64,000 nt of DNA from Bin52 sp965213935 (lineage in GTDB: Bacteria; Pseudomonadota; Alphaproteobacteria; Thalassobaculales; Thalassobaculaceae). Shown one piece after another: positions 43,327 through 53,281 of the stretch (positions are counted from its first letter, which is position 1; each line of letters opens with the position of its first letter). Under the pieces are notes generated by a model. It was not told where the DNA came from. It made no database searches and was given only the letters and a program-made list of their open reading frames with translations. Made by a program: the position numbers and the translations under genes. The stretch is taken from assembly GCA_965213935.1 (NCBI GenBank), contig CBDCAO010000012.1, positions 1,736,001 to 1,800,000 on the forward strand, written 5' to 3'.

Positions 43327-44478
43327 TCACTCGAGCCGGGTGATTTCCTGCCAGTTTCCGTCCCTGATCACCGAGAGGATGGTGACGTCGACACCGCGGT
43401 GATCGTCGGGCCCGTAGGTGACCTGCACGTTCATGACCGGATCGAAGTAGTCAAGGCTCTCCATGGCCCGGATCAGGCTGTCAACAGTGAGCTCGCGTCC
43501 GGCGATCTCAAGCGCCATGGTGAAGCCCTTCGCGGCGGCGTAGCCGAGCAGGGCACCGGTATTCGGGAACTCTTCGTGGGCCTTCTGCCACGCGGCAATG
43601 AAGCCGGCGACGGCGGGATCGTCGGCACGCGCCGCGAGATCCGACCAGGCCGACACGGCGTGCAGTCCCTCGGTCACGCCGCCGGGGACCTTGGTCAGCG
43701 CGCTGTGGAAGGCGCCCGACGGGCCGACGAACCTGATGCCGGACAGGCCGAGCTTCTTTGCCGTCCCCATCGTGATAATGGTCTGGCGTATGCCGAGCGC
43801 CACCGCCACCATGTCGCATCCCTCTCCCTGCAGCTTTTGCAGGGAACCGATGAAATCGGCCTCGTCGGGCTTGTGCGTGGTCTCGGCAACGAAGGAGGCG
43901 CCTTCCTGCGCTTCCGCCTCGTCGGCTATCGCTTCGCGCACCTCCTTGCCGAAGTCGGACGGGATGTACATCGCGCACAGCTTCGAGGCATGGCCATTCT
44001 CGACCATGTAGCGGGCTGCGAGCCGCATCTGGTCGTAGTTGGACGTGCTGGCGGCAAACTTCAGCCGGACCGGAGGCGCAAGCATCTGGTAACCCGCCGA
44101 CAGCGGGCTGATGTTGGGGATGTTCTTCGGGGTCATCAGCTTGAACCCGGCAACGTTCATCGGCGTGCCAAGGGTCAGCAGCATGGCGAACACCCGGTCG
44201 CGGTTGATCAGCTTGTTGAAGCCCTGCATCGCCTTGGGCATCTGGTAGCTGCTGTCCTCGACCACGAAACGGATCGTCCGGCCGTGGACGCCGCCGGCGG
44301 CGTTGACCTCGTCGAAGTGCAGGCGCGCGCCCGCGACGGCAGGAGCCCCGAAGGAGGCGAAGATCCCCGACAGGTCGCCGACGGACCCGATCACCACCTC
44401 GTCGTCGCTCACGCCCTGGTCGGCCAGGGCCGGTGTTGCCGCAAGCAGCGCGGAAACCACGACAAACAGACGTCTCAT
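43327..44478 (-). CDS. ABC transporter substrate-binding protein, branched-chain amino acid type
   Basis: A 383-aa periplasmic LivJ-like protein. A signal peptide ends near PALADQG and the family start VVIGSVGDLSGIFASFGAPAV follows, with GVHGRTIRFVVEDSSYQM and LLTLGTPMNVAG. It is the last gene of the livHMGF-ligase unit, 18 bp after the acyl-CoA ligase. Ligands in this subfamily are often aromatic or other carboxylic acids instead of leucine, which fits the CoA ligase. Confidence 0.92.
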   Translation of the reverse strand: MRRLFVVVSALLAATPALADQGVSDDEVVIGSVGDLSGIFASFGAPAVAGARLHFDEVNAAGGVHGRTIRFVVEDSSYQMPKAMQGFNKLINRDRVFAMLLTLGTPMNVAGFKLMTPKNIPNISPLSAGYQMLAPPVRLKFAASTSNYDQMRLAARYMVENGHASKLCAMYIPSDFGKEVREAIADEAEAQEGASFVAETTHKPDEADFIGSLQKLQGEGCDMVAVALGIRQTIITMGTAKKLGLSGIRFVGPSGAFHSALTKVPGGVTEGLHAVSAWSDLAARADDPAVAGFIAAWQKAHEEFPNTGALLGYAAAKGFTMALEIAGRELTVDSLIRAMESLDYFDPVMNVQVTYGPDDHRGVDVTILSVIRDGNWQEITRLE

Positions 44479-44496
44479 TCCCGATCTCCCTCGCCT

Positions 44497-46332
44497 TCAG
44501 TACATCTGCTCGACCAGGTCCCGGTGGATCCGTTCCACGAGACCCCTGCGCAGCTTCATCGTCGGTGTCAGCTCGTCGTCCTCCGCGGTCAGCAGTACGT
44601 CGATCACCCGGAAATCCTTGATTTGCTCGACCTGCGCGAACCTGTCGTTGACCGTTTCGACCTCGTCGCGGATCAGGTCCTGTACCGGAGCCGCCGCGCA
44701 CAGTGACGGGAAGTCAGAGAACGGAGTGCGCGTCTGCTGGGCAAAGCGCTCGACGTTTTCCTGGTCGATCATGACCAGGGCCGTAAGGTATGGGCGCCGG
44801 TCCCCGACTATCATGGCGTCAGTGATGTAGGGAGACAGTTTCAGCTGGTTCTCGATCTCCGACGGCGTGATGTTCTTGCCTCCCGCGGTAATGATGATGT
44901 CCTTTATCCGGCCGCTTATCCAGTAGAATCCCTGGTTATCGACCCGGCCGATGTCGCCGGTATGCAGCCATCCGTCGCGGATCGTGTCCGCCGTCTGTTC
45001 CGGTTTGCGCCAGTAGCCCTGGAACACCAGCGGACCCCGCGCCAGCAGTTCACCCTCAGGCGAGATCCGCAACTCGATGCCGGGGACCACGCGGCCGACC
45101 GAACCGACGCGGTTCGCGCCCGGCAGGTTGACCGACAGGATGCCGGAACTCTCGGTCTGCCCGTATCCCTCCAGCATGACGAGCCCGATAGCCCAGTACC
45201 AGCGCACGAGGTCCTGCGAGATCGGCGCCGCACCGGTGGTGATCCGCCGCACCCGGTCGAGGCCGATCATGCGACGCAGGTTCGCGAGCACCAGCCAGTC
45301 CCATGCCCGGTATCGCAGGTGGAGGAGGAACGGGACCGGGCGGCCTTCCAGCAGGCAGGCCGCCCGGCGATGGCCGCAGGCAAGCGCGCGAGCGTAGGCC
45401 CGGCGGCCGATCGGCGTCGCCTCGCCGACCGTCATGGCCACGCGGGAGTGGATCTTCTCCCAGATCCGCGGCACGCCGGTAAACACCGTGGGCGAGACCT
45501 CGCGAAGGTTGTCGAACACGGTCTCGGTACTCTCCGCGAAATTCACCACGGACCCGGTTGCAACCGGCACGAATACCGAAAGCAGCCGTTCGAGAACATG
45601 GCACAGCGGCAGGAAGCAGAGCTGTTCGTCCCCGGTCCCGACCGGCAGCACGTCGAGAGCGGACGCGAGCGAGAACAGGATGTTTCGATGCGAGAGCATC
45701 GCTCCCTTCGGGGCCCCTGTCGTGCCGGAGGTGTAGACCAGGATCGCGGTATCTTCGGGACGGGCGGCCGCGACCGCCTCTTCGAACCGCTCAGGGTGGT
45801 CGCGGTGCGCATCACGGCCGAGCCTGCACAGATCGTCAAGGAACGTGATTCCCGGATCGTCAAGCCCGTGCAGGCCGTCGCGTTCGAACACGATGCAGGC
45901 GCGCACGTCCGGCACCCGAGCGCGGATTTCGAGAAACTTGTCCAGCTGTTCGTCGTTCTCGATGAACAGGAACCGGGTGCCGGAGTCAGCCAGCAGAAAG
46001 GCAACCTGTTCGGGACTGTCGGTCGGGTAGATGCCATTGGCGATCCCGCCGACACACTGGATGGCGAGATCAGTGTAGATCCACTGCCTGTTGTCCTCCG
46101 ACAGAATCGATACCACGTCGCCGCGGCGCAGCCCGAGTTCGACCAGGCCGAGGCCGATCGCCCGGGCACCGTCAAGAAAGTCGTTCCACGAACTGCCGCG
46201 CCACAGCCCGAGCGTCTTCTCGCGATGGGCGACGCGATCACCACGCTCAAGGCATCGTGCGAGAAACAGTGCCGTCAGGGTATCGCATCCGTCGATGCGC
46301 ACCGGTTTGGTCTGATCGATACGCTGGTCCAT
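44497..46332 (-). CDS. AMP-dependent long-chain acyl-CoA synthetase
   Basis: A 611-aa adenylate-forming enzyme that activates a carboxylic acid as its CoA ester. The P-loop-like motif is ILVYTSGTTGAPKGAMLSH, the second motif EGYGQTESSG, then GWLHTGDIGRVDNQGFYWI and the hinge GRIKDIIITAGGKNITPSEI. ATG 46332 starts 7 bp after livF. Ligases of this kind often sit in livHMGF operons and probably activate the imported acid. Chain length cannot be set from sequence. Confidence 0.93.
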   Translation of the reverse strand: MDQRIDQTKPVRIDGCDTLTALFLARCLERGDRVAHREKTLGLWRGSSWNDFLDGARAIGLGLVELGLRRGDVVSILSEDNRQWIYTDLAIQCVGGIANGIYPTDSPEQVAFLLADSGTRFLFIENDEQLDKFLEIRARVPDVRACIVFERDGLHGLDDPGITFLDDLCRLGRDAHRDHPERFEEAVAAARPEDTAILVYTSGTTGAPKGAMLSHRNILFSLASALDVLPVGTGDEQLCFLPLCHVLERLLSVFVPVATGSVVNFAESTETVFDNLREVSPTVFTGVPRIWEKIHSRVAMTVGEATPIGRRAYARALACGHRRAACLLEGRPVPFLLHLRYRAWDWLVLANLRRMIGLDRVRRITTGAAPISQDLVRWYWAIGLVMLEGYGQTESSGILSVNLPGANRVGSVGRVVPGIELRISPEGELLARGPLVFQGYWRKPEQTADTIRDGWLHTGDIGRVDNQGFYWISGRIKDIIITAGGKNITPSEIENQLKLSPYITDAMIVGDRRPYLTALVMIDQENVERFAQQTRTPFSDFPSLCAAAPVQDLIRDEVETVNDRFAQVEQIKDFRVIDVLLTAEDDELTPTMKLRRGLVERIHRDLVEQMY

Positions 46333-46339
46333 GCCGTTC

Positions 46340-47113
46340 CTACCGCCAGGTCTTGCGTCGTTTCCAGCGCCGTTCACCGCGCCCGCCCGGGGCCTGGCCG
46401 CCCAGGTAGAACTCGCGGATGTCGGCGCTTTGGCGCAACCGGTCTGCCGGCCCGTCGAGTACCACCCGTCCCAACTCGAGCACGTAGCCGTAGTCCGCGA
46501 TGTCGAGCGCCTGGCGGGCATTCTGTTCCACCAGCAGCATCGAGACCCCCTGTTCCCGGTTCAGCCGCCTGACGGTTGCCAGGATGGCACTGACCAGTCG
46601 GGGCGAGAGCCCGAGCGAGGGTTCGTCGAGCAGCATGATCCGCGGCCGGGCCATGAGCGCGCGTCCGATCACCAGCATCTGCTGCTCGCCTCCCGAGAGC
46701 GTGCCCGCCGGCTGGGCCAACCGCTCCTTCAGCACCGGGAAGTACCCGAGCACCAGGCCGAGGTCGTCCTCGATGGCGTCGTCACTGCGGGTGTAGGCGC
46801 CAAGTCTGAGGTTGCTGGCGACGTCGAGCAGCGGAAACACTTCCCTGCCTTCGGGCACATGCACCACGCCGCGGGTGACGATCACGTCCGGGTCGACGCC
46901 CGCGATGGCCTCGCCGGCCAGCGCGACGCTTCCCTTCTCGGGATCAAGCACGCCGGAGATCGTCCTGAGCAGTGTCGTCTTGCCCGCTCCGTTGGCGCCA
47001 AGCACCGTGACCACGCTTCCCTCCGGCACGTCGAGACTGACGCCGCGCAGGGCCATCACGGGCCCGTAGTAGCTCTCGAGGTTGCGAACCTCGAGCAGTG
47101 CGCCGGAGCTCAT
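46340..47113 (-). CDS. livF: Branched-chain amino acid-type ABC transporter ATPase LivF
   Basis: A 257-aa ABC ATPase. Walker A GANGAGKTTLLRTIS, signature GTLSGGEQQMLVIGRALM, Walker B IMLLDEPSLGLSP and H-loop LLVEQNARQAL are all complete. VPEGREVFPLLDVASNL is a LivF hallmark. The start overlaps the livG stop as ATGA. It pairs with LivG on the LivH-LivM membrane complex. Confidence 0.95.
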   Translation of the reverse strand: MSSGALLEVRNLESYYGPVMALRGVSLDVPEGSVVTVLGANGAGKTTLLRTISGVLDPEKGSVALAGEAIAGVDPDVIVTRGVVHVPEGREVFPLLDVASNLRLGAYTRSDDAIEDDLGLVLGYFPVLKERLAQPAGTLSGGEQQMLVIGRALMARPRIMLLDEPSLGLSPRLVSAILATVRRLNREQGVSMLLVEQNARQALDIADYGYVLELGRVVLDGPADRLRQSADIREFYLGGQAPGGRGERRWKRRKTWR

Positions 47114-47886
47114 TTCACTGCTTCCGGGGCATCGCCGAGGTAGGAGCTCACCACATCGGGATGGGACTGGACGAGCTCCGGCGGCCCGGTCACCACCACC
47201 CGCCCCTCCGACAGCGCAAGCACCCGGTCGCTGATTGCCGAGACCAGGTTCATGTCGTGCTCCACCATGACCACGGTGATGCCCATGCGGTCGCGCAGGT
47301 CCCTGATCCAGAACCCCATGTCACGGGTTTCCTCGACCGACAGCCCCGAAGCGGGTTCGTCGAGCAGCACCAGCTTCGGCCCGGTCGCGAGCGCACGGCC
47401 GAGCTCGACCACCTTGCGGACCCCGTATGGCAGTCCGGCGATCATGCGTTCGCGATAAGGCTGCAGCTCGAGGAAGTCGATCACCTGCTCCACCGCCTCG
47501 CGATGGGCAATCTCCTCGCGGCGCACCGACGACAGGAACAGCAGCTGCGCCGGCAGCGACGCCCTTCGACTGGTGTGACGGCCGATCAGCAGGTTCTGCA
47601 GCACGCTCGCGTGATCGAACAGCTCGATGTTCTGGAAGGTGCGGGCGATCCCGAGCCCCGCGATTGCGGAGGGTGGCTGCGCGAGCAGACTGCGTCCCTC
47701 GAACCGGATATCACCGGTATCGGGATCCAGGAACCGGGAAACCAGGTTGAACAGCGTCGACTTGCCGGCGCCGTTCGGTCCGACAATGGCGAAGATCTCG
47801 CCTGACTGTACCTGCAGGCAGACCTCGTGCAGCGCGACCACGCCGCCGAACCGGACCGTGACCGCCTCGGTCTCGAGCAGGGTCAC
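47110..47886 (-). CDS. livG: Branched-chain amino acid-type ABC transporter ATPase LivG
   Basis: A 258-aa ABC ATPase. Walker A GPNGAGKSTLFNLVSR, the LivG-specific GIARTFQNIELFDHASVLQN and Walker B LVLLDEPASGLS are present. The signature loop LPYGVRKVVELGRAL replaces LSGGQ, as usual in LivG. The start is GTG 47886, in GTGA overlap with the livM stop; longer readings would run through livM. Confidence 0.94.
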   Translation of the reverse strand: MTLLETEAVTVRFGGVVALHEVCLQVQSGEIFAIVGPNGAGKSTLFNLVSRFLDPDTGDIRFEGRSLLAQPPSAIAGLGIARTFQNIELFDHASVLQNLLIGRHTSRRASLPAQLLFLSSVRREEIAHREAVEQVIDFLELQPYRERMIAGLPYGVRKVVELGRALATGPKLVLLDEPASGLSVEETRDMGFWIRDLRDRMGITVVMVEHDMNLVSAISDRVLALSEGRVVVTGPPELVQSHPDVVSSYLGDAPEAVK

Positions 47887-48965
47887 CGGAACCGTTCCGT
47901 GCGCAGGTAGCTCTTCTGCCGGCGAAACCTGTCGCGCCGACAGAACGGGAACAGGTCGAGCCAGACCTTCCACTTGGTCAGGCGGCCATGCAGCCCGTGC
48001 GGCTCGTAGAGGACGAACAGCACGATCAGCACGCTGAACAGGCTGGTTTCGAGTCCGGGAACGGCCACCATCCCGACCGCGTCGCGGACCAGGTTGATCG
48101 CCTGCGGAATCAGTCCGACGATCACCGCGCCGTACCACGCGCCATGGATCGATCCGAGACCGCCGATCACGATCATGAGCAGCAGCTGGATCGACAGGAT
48201 GATGGTGAACACCTCGTGGTTGAAGCTGTAGAAGAAGTGGCCCATGAGGGCTCCGGCCCACCCGGTGACCATGCACGACAGGCCGAAGGCGGCCGCCTTG
48301 GTCCGAGCAAGGCTGATCCCGGCCGCCTGGGCGGAAATCTCGGAATCGCGTATGGCGATGAAGGCGCGCCCGAGCGACGAGCGCAACAGGTTGCGGTATC
48401 CGAGCGTGACCAGCACGGCGACACCGAGGCACAGCCAGTAGAACAGGTCGGGTGCCGCGTACCGGTCGATCACCAGTCCCGCGATCTCCGGGGTCGGCGC
48501 CGTCAGCCCGATCACACCGCCGGTCCATGGTTCGGCAAGCACGATGATGTCCTCGGTCAGCATCGAGAGCGCCAGCGTCGCGATCGCCAGGTACAGCCCG
48601 TGCAACCGCAACGCCGGGATCGCCACCGCAACCCCGCACAGGCCGCTGATCACGCCGGCCAGCAGGAACGCCAGCGGAAACGGCAGGCCGAAGCTGTTCA
48701 TGAGGATCGCGTTGACGTAGCAGCCGAGCGCCAGGAACGCGGCGTGGCCGAGACTGACCTGGCCGGCATGGCCGGTCAGGAGCATCAGTCCCATGCCCGC
48801 GATTGCCCAGATCACGACGCTGGTTGCCTCTCCGAGAAGGAAATCGTCGAGAAGGAACGGCAGCAGCACCGCGCCCAGCAGCAGGCTCCCGTAGCGCAGT
48901 CCGTCCGCCAGGTCGGCGAACAGCCTGATGTCCTGGTCGTAGTGCTCCTTGAAGCGGAAGCGCAT
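47883..48965 (-). CDS. livM: Branched-chain amino acid-type ABC transporter permease LivM
   Basis: A 360-aa membrane protein with about 9-10 helices. LMLLTGHAGQVSLGHAAFLA is the LivM signature, and LGRAFIAIRDSEISAQAAGI and GGLGSIHGAWYGAVIVGLI are conserved loops. Its first base overlaps the livH stop (TGATG), and it overlaps livG by 4 bp, so translation is coupled. Confidence 0.95.
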   Translation of the reverse strand: MRFRFKEHYDQDIRLFADLADGLRYGSLLLGAVLLPFLLDDFLLGEATSVVIWAIAGMGLMLLTGHAGQVSLGHAAFLALGCYVNAILMNSFGLPFPLAFLLAGVISGLCGVAVAIPALRLHGLYLAIATLALSMLTEDIIVLAEPWTGGVIGLTAPTPEIAGLVIDRYAAPDLFYWLCLGVAVLVTLGYRNLLRSSLGRAFIAIRDSEISAQAAGISLARTKAAAFGLSCMVTGWAGALMGHFFYSFNHEVFTIILSIQLLLMIVIGGLGSIHGAWYGAVIVGLIPQAINLVRDAVGMVAVPGLETSLFSVLIVLFVLYEPHGLHGRLTKWKVWLDLFPFCRRDRFRRQKSYLRTERFR

Positions 48966-49843
48966 CAGACCTTCTTTCCCATGACCTGGCTGAACAGTCC
49001 CTGCGGGCGCAGGAGCAGCACGACGATCAGCAGCGCGTAGGGAATGATCTGCGAGTAGCCGGCAGCAATGAACCGTGCGGCAAAGGGTTCGGACAGGCCG
49101 ACCAGCAGACCGCCCAGCAGCGCACCCGGAAGCGATCCGAACCCGCCGATCACCGCGGCTGCAAATGCCTTGATGCCGAGCAGACCGGCGGACGGATCGA
49201 TTGATCCCTTGGTCGCGAACAGGATGCCGGCGATGGCGGCAATGGCGCCGGCAAGCGCCCAGGTCAGTCCGTGGATGCGCCTGACCGGTATTCCCATGTA
49301 GTAGGCGGCAAGCTGGTTCTGGCTCGACGCCTGCATGGCGATGCCGAGCCGGGAGCGGTTGAAGAACACGAACAGCAGGCCGGTGAGCAGGAGCGTCACC
49401 ACGATGACCGCGACCTCGTCCAGGCCGAGCACCAGACCGGCGAAACGCGCGTTGCTGCCGGCAAGCGGGTTCTCGAGCGAAAGCGGTTCATGTCCCCAGA
49501 CCAGGCCGGCCACGAACCGCAGCACGAAGCCGAGCGCGATGGTGAGGATCACCACCGTGACCTGTGACTGTCCGAAGATGCGCCGGAGCACCAGCCGTTC
49601 CATCGACCAGCCGACCGCGGCTACGCCGGCGACGGCCCCGGCACACGCGACGAGGAAGGGCATGCCCAGCCGGTCGGCGTTCCCGAGGCCCACCGCCAGG
49701 AAAGCGCCGAGCATCATCATGTCGCCCTGGGCGAAGTTGACCTGTTCGGTCGCCTTGTAGATCAGCACGAACCCGAGTGCGATCAGCCCGTAGATGCAAC
49801 CGTTTGCCAGCCCGCTGACCGTGAGTTGCAGGATGTCCACCAA
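48965..49843 (-). CDS. livH: Branched-chain amino acid-type ABC transporter permease LivH
   Basis: A 292-aa membrane protein with about 8 helices. GLIALGFVLIYKATEQVNFAQGD is the LivH start, and GFGSLPGALLGGLLVGLSEP is typical near the C-terminus. First gene of the reverse liv operon, divergent from the methyltransferase at 49971 with 127 bp between start codons. Confidence 0.95.
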   Translation of the reverse strand: MVDILQLTVSGLANGCIYGLIALGFVLIYKATEQVNFAQGDMMMLGAFLAVGLGNADRLGMPFLVACAGAVAGVAAVGWSMERLVLRRIFGQSQVTVVILTIALGFVLRFVAGLVWGHEPLSLENPLAGSNARFAGLVLGLDEVAVIVVTLLLTGLLFVFFNRSRLGIAMQASSQNQLAAYYMGIPVRRIHGLTWALAGAIAAIAGILFATKGSIDPSAGLLGIKAFAAAVIGGFGSLPGALLGGLLVGLSEPFAARFIAAGYSQIIPYALLIVVLLLRPQGLFSQVMGKKV

Positions 49844-49970
49844 GTTTTCTCCCGCCTGCGGCAGACGGCTGATTCATGACAAATGGTAGCGGGAGAGCAG
49901 GTGAATGTCATCGACCCGCCGGCAGTTCGTGGCCTATCCATGGGCACGAGCATCCGGCGAGGAACCCGTC

Positions 49971-50612
49971 ATGACCACAGACCCTGCTTGGCTGCACCCT
50001 TCTGCCTGGGTCACCCGGTTCGCGTCGCTGATCCCGCGCGGCGGCAGCGTGCTCGACCTGGCCTGCGGGTCGGGCCGGCACGCGCGCTACCTGCTCGCCC
50101 TGGGACACCCGGTGGTGATGGTGGACCGGGATGTTTCAGGTGTCGCCGACCTCGCTCACGCCGCGGGCGCCGAGATCGTCCGACATGATCTCGAGGGCCC
50201 GGCGCCGTGGCCGTTCGGCACGCGACTGTTCGCGGCGGTGGTGGTCACCAACTATCTGCACCGGCCCCTGTTCGCCCGCATCGTCCAGGCGGTCGCACCG
50301 GGCGGCATCCTGATCTACGAGACCTTCGCCGAAGGCAATGCCGCGTTCGGACGTCCGCGCAACCCCGACTTTCTGCTCGGACGCGGGGAATTGCTGGACC
50401 GGACCCGCCCGAACCTCCAGGTGATCGCGTTCGAGGACATCGCCGTGAGCTCGCCACGACCGGCAATGGTGCAGCGGATCGCCGCGGTCAGGCCAGGCGG
50501 CCGCAGCAGTGCTTGTACTTCCGCCCCGACCCGCACGGACATGGCTCGTTGCGCGACACCCGCCCCCAGGTCGAGCGGTCGTTCGGATCCCGACTCCGTG
50601 CCGAGCGCCTGA
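49971..50612 (+). CDS. SAM-dependent methyltransferase with a C-terminal tail overlapping secA
   Basis: A 213-aa class I methyltransferase. The SAM motif VLDLACGSGRHARYLLALGH and post-I VVMVDRDVSGV are clear, followed by AVVVTNYLHRPLFARIV and GGILIYETFAEGN (TehB/UbiE-like subgroup). GAGGAACC lies before ATG 49971. The family normally ends near PRPAMVQRIAAV. Here the frame goes on for about 40 Ser/Arg/Pro-rich residues, antisense to the last 125 bp of secA. The tail looks like run-on after loss of the original stop. Substrate unknown. Confidence 0.85.
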   Translation: MTTDPAWLHPSAWVTRFASLIPRGGSVLDLACGSGRHARYLLALGHPVVMVDRDVSGVADLAHAAGAEIVRHDLEGPAPWPFGTRLFAAVVVTNYLHRPLFARIVQAVAPGGILIYETFAEGNAAFGRPRNPDFLLGRGELLDRTRPNLQVIAFEDIAVSSPRPAMVQRIAAVRPGGRSSACTSAPTRTDMARCATPAPRSSGRSDPDSVPSA

Positions 50613-53205
50613 CCACCGGCCGCCGCGCCTCGCTCTGGGCCGCAACTCGCGCGTCGTCGCCCGCCGGATCGGTGCGAACCTCGCGCATCTGTCCGTTCAG
50701 TCCGGCCGCCGCAGCGCGCGCCTCGGTCTCTTCGGGTGTCGGTCCGACCTGGATCTCCAGGTGCGCCAGCACCCCGGTGATTGTCTGGCGCAGGTTGGCG
50801 AGCATCGCCTCGAACAGCGCGAAGGCTTCCCGCTTGTACTCGTTGAGCGGATCGCGCTGGGCGTAGGCCCGCAGGTTGATGCCCTGGCGCAGGTGGTCCA
50901 GGGACAGCAGGTGTTCCTTCCACTGCTGGTCGAGCACCTGGAGCAGCAGCGACTTCTCCGCCATGCGCATGAGTTCGGGCCGGTAGTTGGCCGCCTTCTC
51001 CGCCATGTGGCGTGCCGATACGTCGGTCAGGCGTTCCATGATCTCCTGGTCAGCGATCCCTTCCTCCGCCGCCCACTCCGCCACCGGCACCGTCAGTCCA
51101 AGCGCATTCCGTGTCCCGGTCACCAGCTGTTCGGTATCCCACTGGTCGGGATAGCTGCCGGGCGGGATGGCGGTAGCGACCATGTCCTCGATCACCTGCC
51201 GGCGCATGTCCGACACGGTCTCGCTGACATCCTCGGACCGCATGATATCCTTGCGCTGCTCGAAGATGACCGTGCGCTGGTCGTTCATCACGTCGTCGTA
51301 CTTGAGCAGCTGCTTGCGAATCTCGAAGTTGCGCGCCTCGACCTTCATCTGCGCCTTCTCGAGCGCCTTGTTGATCCAGGGGTGAACGATCGCCTCGCCG
51401 TCCTCGAGCCCGAGCTTGCGCAGGACGCCATCCATGCGGTCGGATCCGAAGATCCGCATCAGGTCGTCTTCCAGCGACAGAAAGAACTTCGACGAGCCCG
51501 GGTCGCCCTGCCGACCCGACCGACCGCGCAGCTGGTTGTCGATACGCCGGCTCTCGTGGCGCTCGGTCCCGATCACGCAGAGACCTCCGGCGGCGATCAC
51601 CCGCGCCTTCAGTTGCTCGACCTCGGCGCGGACCGCACTGATCTTCGCCGCATCCTCGTTGGAGACCTCGGTCTGGATCCGCATGTCCGGGTTGCCGCCG
51701 AGCTGGATGTCGGTACCGCGGCCCGCCATGTTGGTGGCGATGGTCACGGTGCCCGGGCTCCCTGCCTGGGCGATGATGCTGGCTTCCTGCTCGTGGAACC
51801 GGGCATTGAGGACCTGGTGGGGTATCTTCCTGGCCGACAGCAACCCTGCCAGCAGTTCCGATTTCTCGATCGATACGGTGCCAACCAGGGTCGGCTGACC
51901 GCGCTGGCGGCAGTCCTCGATCAGCGCGATGATCGCGTCCCATTTCTCCTGCGCCGTCCGATAGACCTCGTCGTCGTGGTCGCTGCGGTTGACCGGGAGA
52001 TTGGTGGGAACCTCGACCACGTCGAGCCGGTAGATTTCCTCGAACTCGGCGGCCTCGGTCATCGCGGTGCCGGTCATGCCCGCGAGCTTGGGGTACAGCC
52101 TGAAGTAGTTCTGGAAGGTGATGGAGGCGAGAGTCTGGTTCTCGTTCTGGATCGTCACCCCTTCCTTGGCTTCCAACGCCTGGTGAAGCCCCTCGGAGTA
52201 CCGCCGCCCTTCCATGGCGCGGCCGGTGAACTCGTCGATGATCACCACCATGTCGTTGCGCACGATGTAGTCAACGTCCCGGGCGAACAGCTTGTGAGCC
52301 CTGAGCGCCTGGTTCACATGGTGCACCGCAGAGACGTTCTGGATGTCGTACATGCCGCCTTCGGTCACAATGCCGTGTTCCTGCAGCAGTGTTTCGACGT
52401 GCTCCGTCCCCGCCTCGGTCAGGGTGACGGTGCGCAGCTTCTCGTCCTTCTCGAAATCCTCTTCGCCGAGTCCCGGGATCAGCCGGTCGATCCGGCGATA
52501 GAGTTCGGAACTGTCCTCCGACGGGCCGGAAATAATCAGCGGGGTGCGGGCCTCGTCGATCAGGATCGAGTCCACCTCGTCGACGATCGCGTAGGCGAAG
52601 TCGCGCTGGCTCATGTCCTCGAGCCGGAACTTCATGTTGTCGCGCAGGTAGTCGAATCCGAATTCGTTGTTGGTCCCGTAGGTGACGTCGGCGGCATAGG
52701 CGCGCTGGCGTTCCTCGTCGGTCAGCCCGTGCACGATGACACCGACGGAAAGGCCGAGAAACTCGTAGATCGCACCCATCCACTCGGCGTCGCGCCGGGC
52801 CAGGTAATCGTTGACGGTCACCACGTGCACGCCGTCGCCGGCCAACGCGTTCAGGTAGACCGGCAGGGTGGCGACCAGGGTCTTCCCCTCGCCCGTCTTC
52901 ATCTCCGCGATCATGCCCTGGTGAAGCACGATGCCGCCGAGCAGCTGCACGTCGAAGTGGCGCTGTCCAAGTGTCCGCTTCGCCGCCTCGCGCACCGTGG
53001 CGAACGCCTCCTCGAGCAGCCCGTCGAGCGTCTCGCCGGCAGCCAGTCGTTCGCGGAACCAGCGCGTCCGGCCCCTGAGCTCGTCGTCGCTCAGGTTCTC
53101 GATCTGGGGCTCGAGCGCGTTGATAGCATCGACGTGCCGCTGGAATCGCTTCAGGACCCTGTCATTCTGGGAACCGAAGAACGTCCTGGCGATCGCACCG
53201 ATCAT
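50488..53205 (-). CDS. secA: Preprotein translocase subunit SecA
   Basis: A 905-aa ATPase motor that drives unfolded preproteins through SecYEG. Walker A MKTGEGKT, the DEVDSILIDEARTPLIISG Walker B, GMTGTAMTEA, and the helicase motif VTIATNMAGRGTDIQLGG are complete, and the C-terminus carries the zinc motif EPCPCGSGRKYKHCCG, used for SecB and membrane contact. ATG 53205 gives the normal MIGAIARTFFGSQNDR start; upstream readings lack homology. A promoter is predicted at 53282-53311. Tail-to-tail overlap with the methyltransferase. Confidence 0.98.
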   Translation of the reverse strand: MIGAIARTFFGSQNDRVLKRFQRHVDAINALEPQIENLSDDELRGRTRWFRERLAAGETLDGLLEEAFATVREAAKRTLGQRHFDVQLLGGIVLHQGMIAEMKTGEGKTLVATLPVYLNALAGDGVHVVTVNDYLARRDAEWMGAIYEFLGLSVGVIVHGLTDEERQRAYAADVTYGTNNEFGFDYLRDNMKFRLEDMSQRDFAYAIVDEVDSILIDEARTPLIISGPSEDSSELYRRIDRLIPGLGEEDFEKDEKLRTVTLTEAGTEHVETLLQEHGIVTEGGMYDIQNVSAVHHVNQALRAHKLFARDVDYIVRNDMVVIIDEFTGRAMEGRRYSEGLHQALEAKEGVTIQNENQTLASITFQNYFRLYPKLAGMTGTAMTEAAEFEEIYRLDVVEVPTNLPVNRSDHDDEVYRTAQEKWDAIIALIEDCRQRGQPTLVGTVSIEKSELLAGLLSARKIPHQVLNARFHEQEASIIAQAGSPGTVTIATNMAGRGTDIQLGGNPDMRIQTEVSNEDAAKISAVRAEVEQLKARVIAAGGLCVIGTERHESRRIDNQLRGRSGRQGDPGSSKFFLSLEDDLMRIFGSDRMDGVLRKLGLEDGEAIVHPWINKALEKAQMKVEARNFEIRKQLLKYDDVMNDQRTVIFEQRKDIMRSEDVSETVSDMRRQVIEDMVATAIPPGSYPDQWDTEQLVTGTRNALGLTVPVAEWAAEEGIADQEIMERLTDVSARHMAEKAANYRPELMRMAEKSLLLQVLDQQWKEHLLSLDHLRQGINLRAYAQRDPLNEYKREAFALFEAMLANLRQTITGVLAHLEIQVGPTPEETEARAAAAGLNGQMREVRTDPAGDDARVAAQSEARRPVVRRSARSRDPNDRSTWGRVSRNEPCPCGSGRKYKHCCGRLA

Positions 53206-53281
53206 GGTGGCACCCGAATCGTGGTGGTACGGAAACGCACTCGGGGTCACGGACCGCTCCCGTGGTCCCGCAGCGTCTCAA

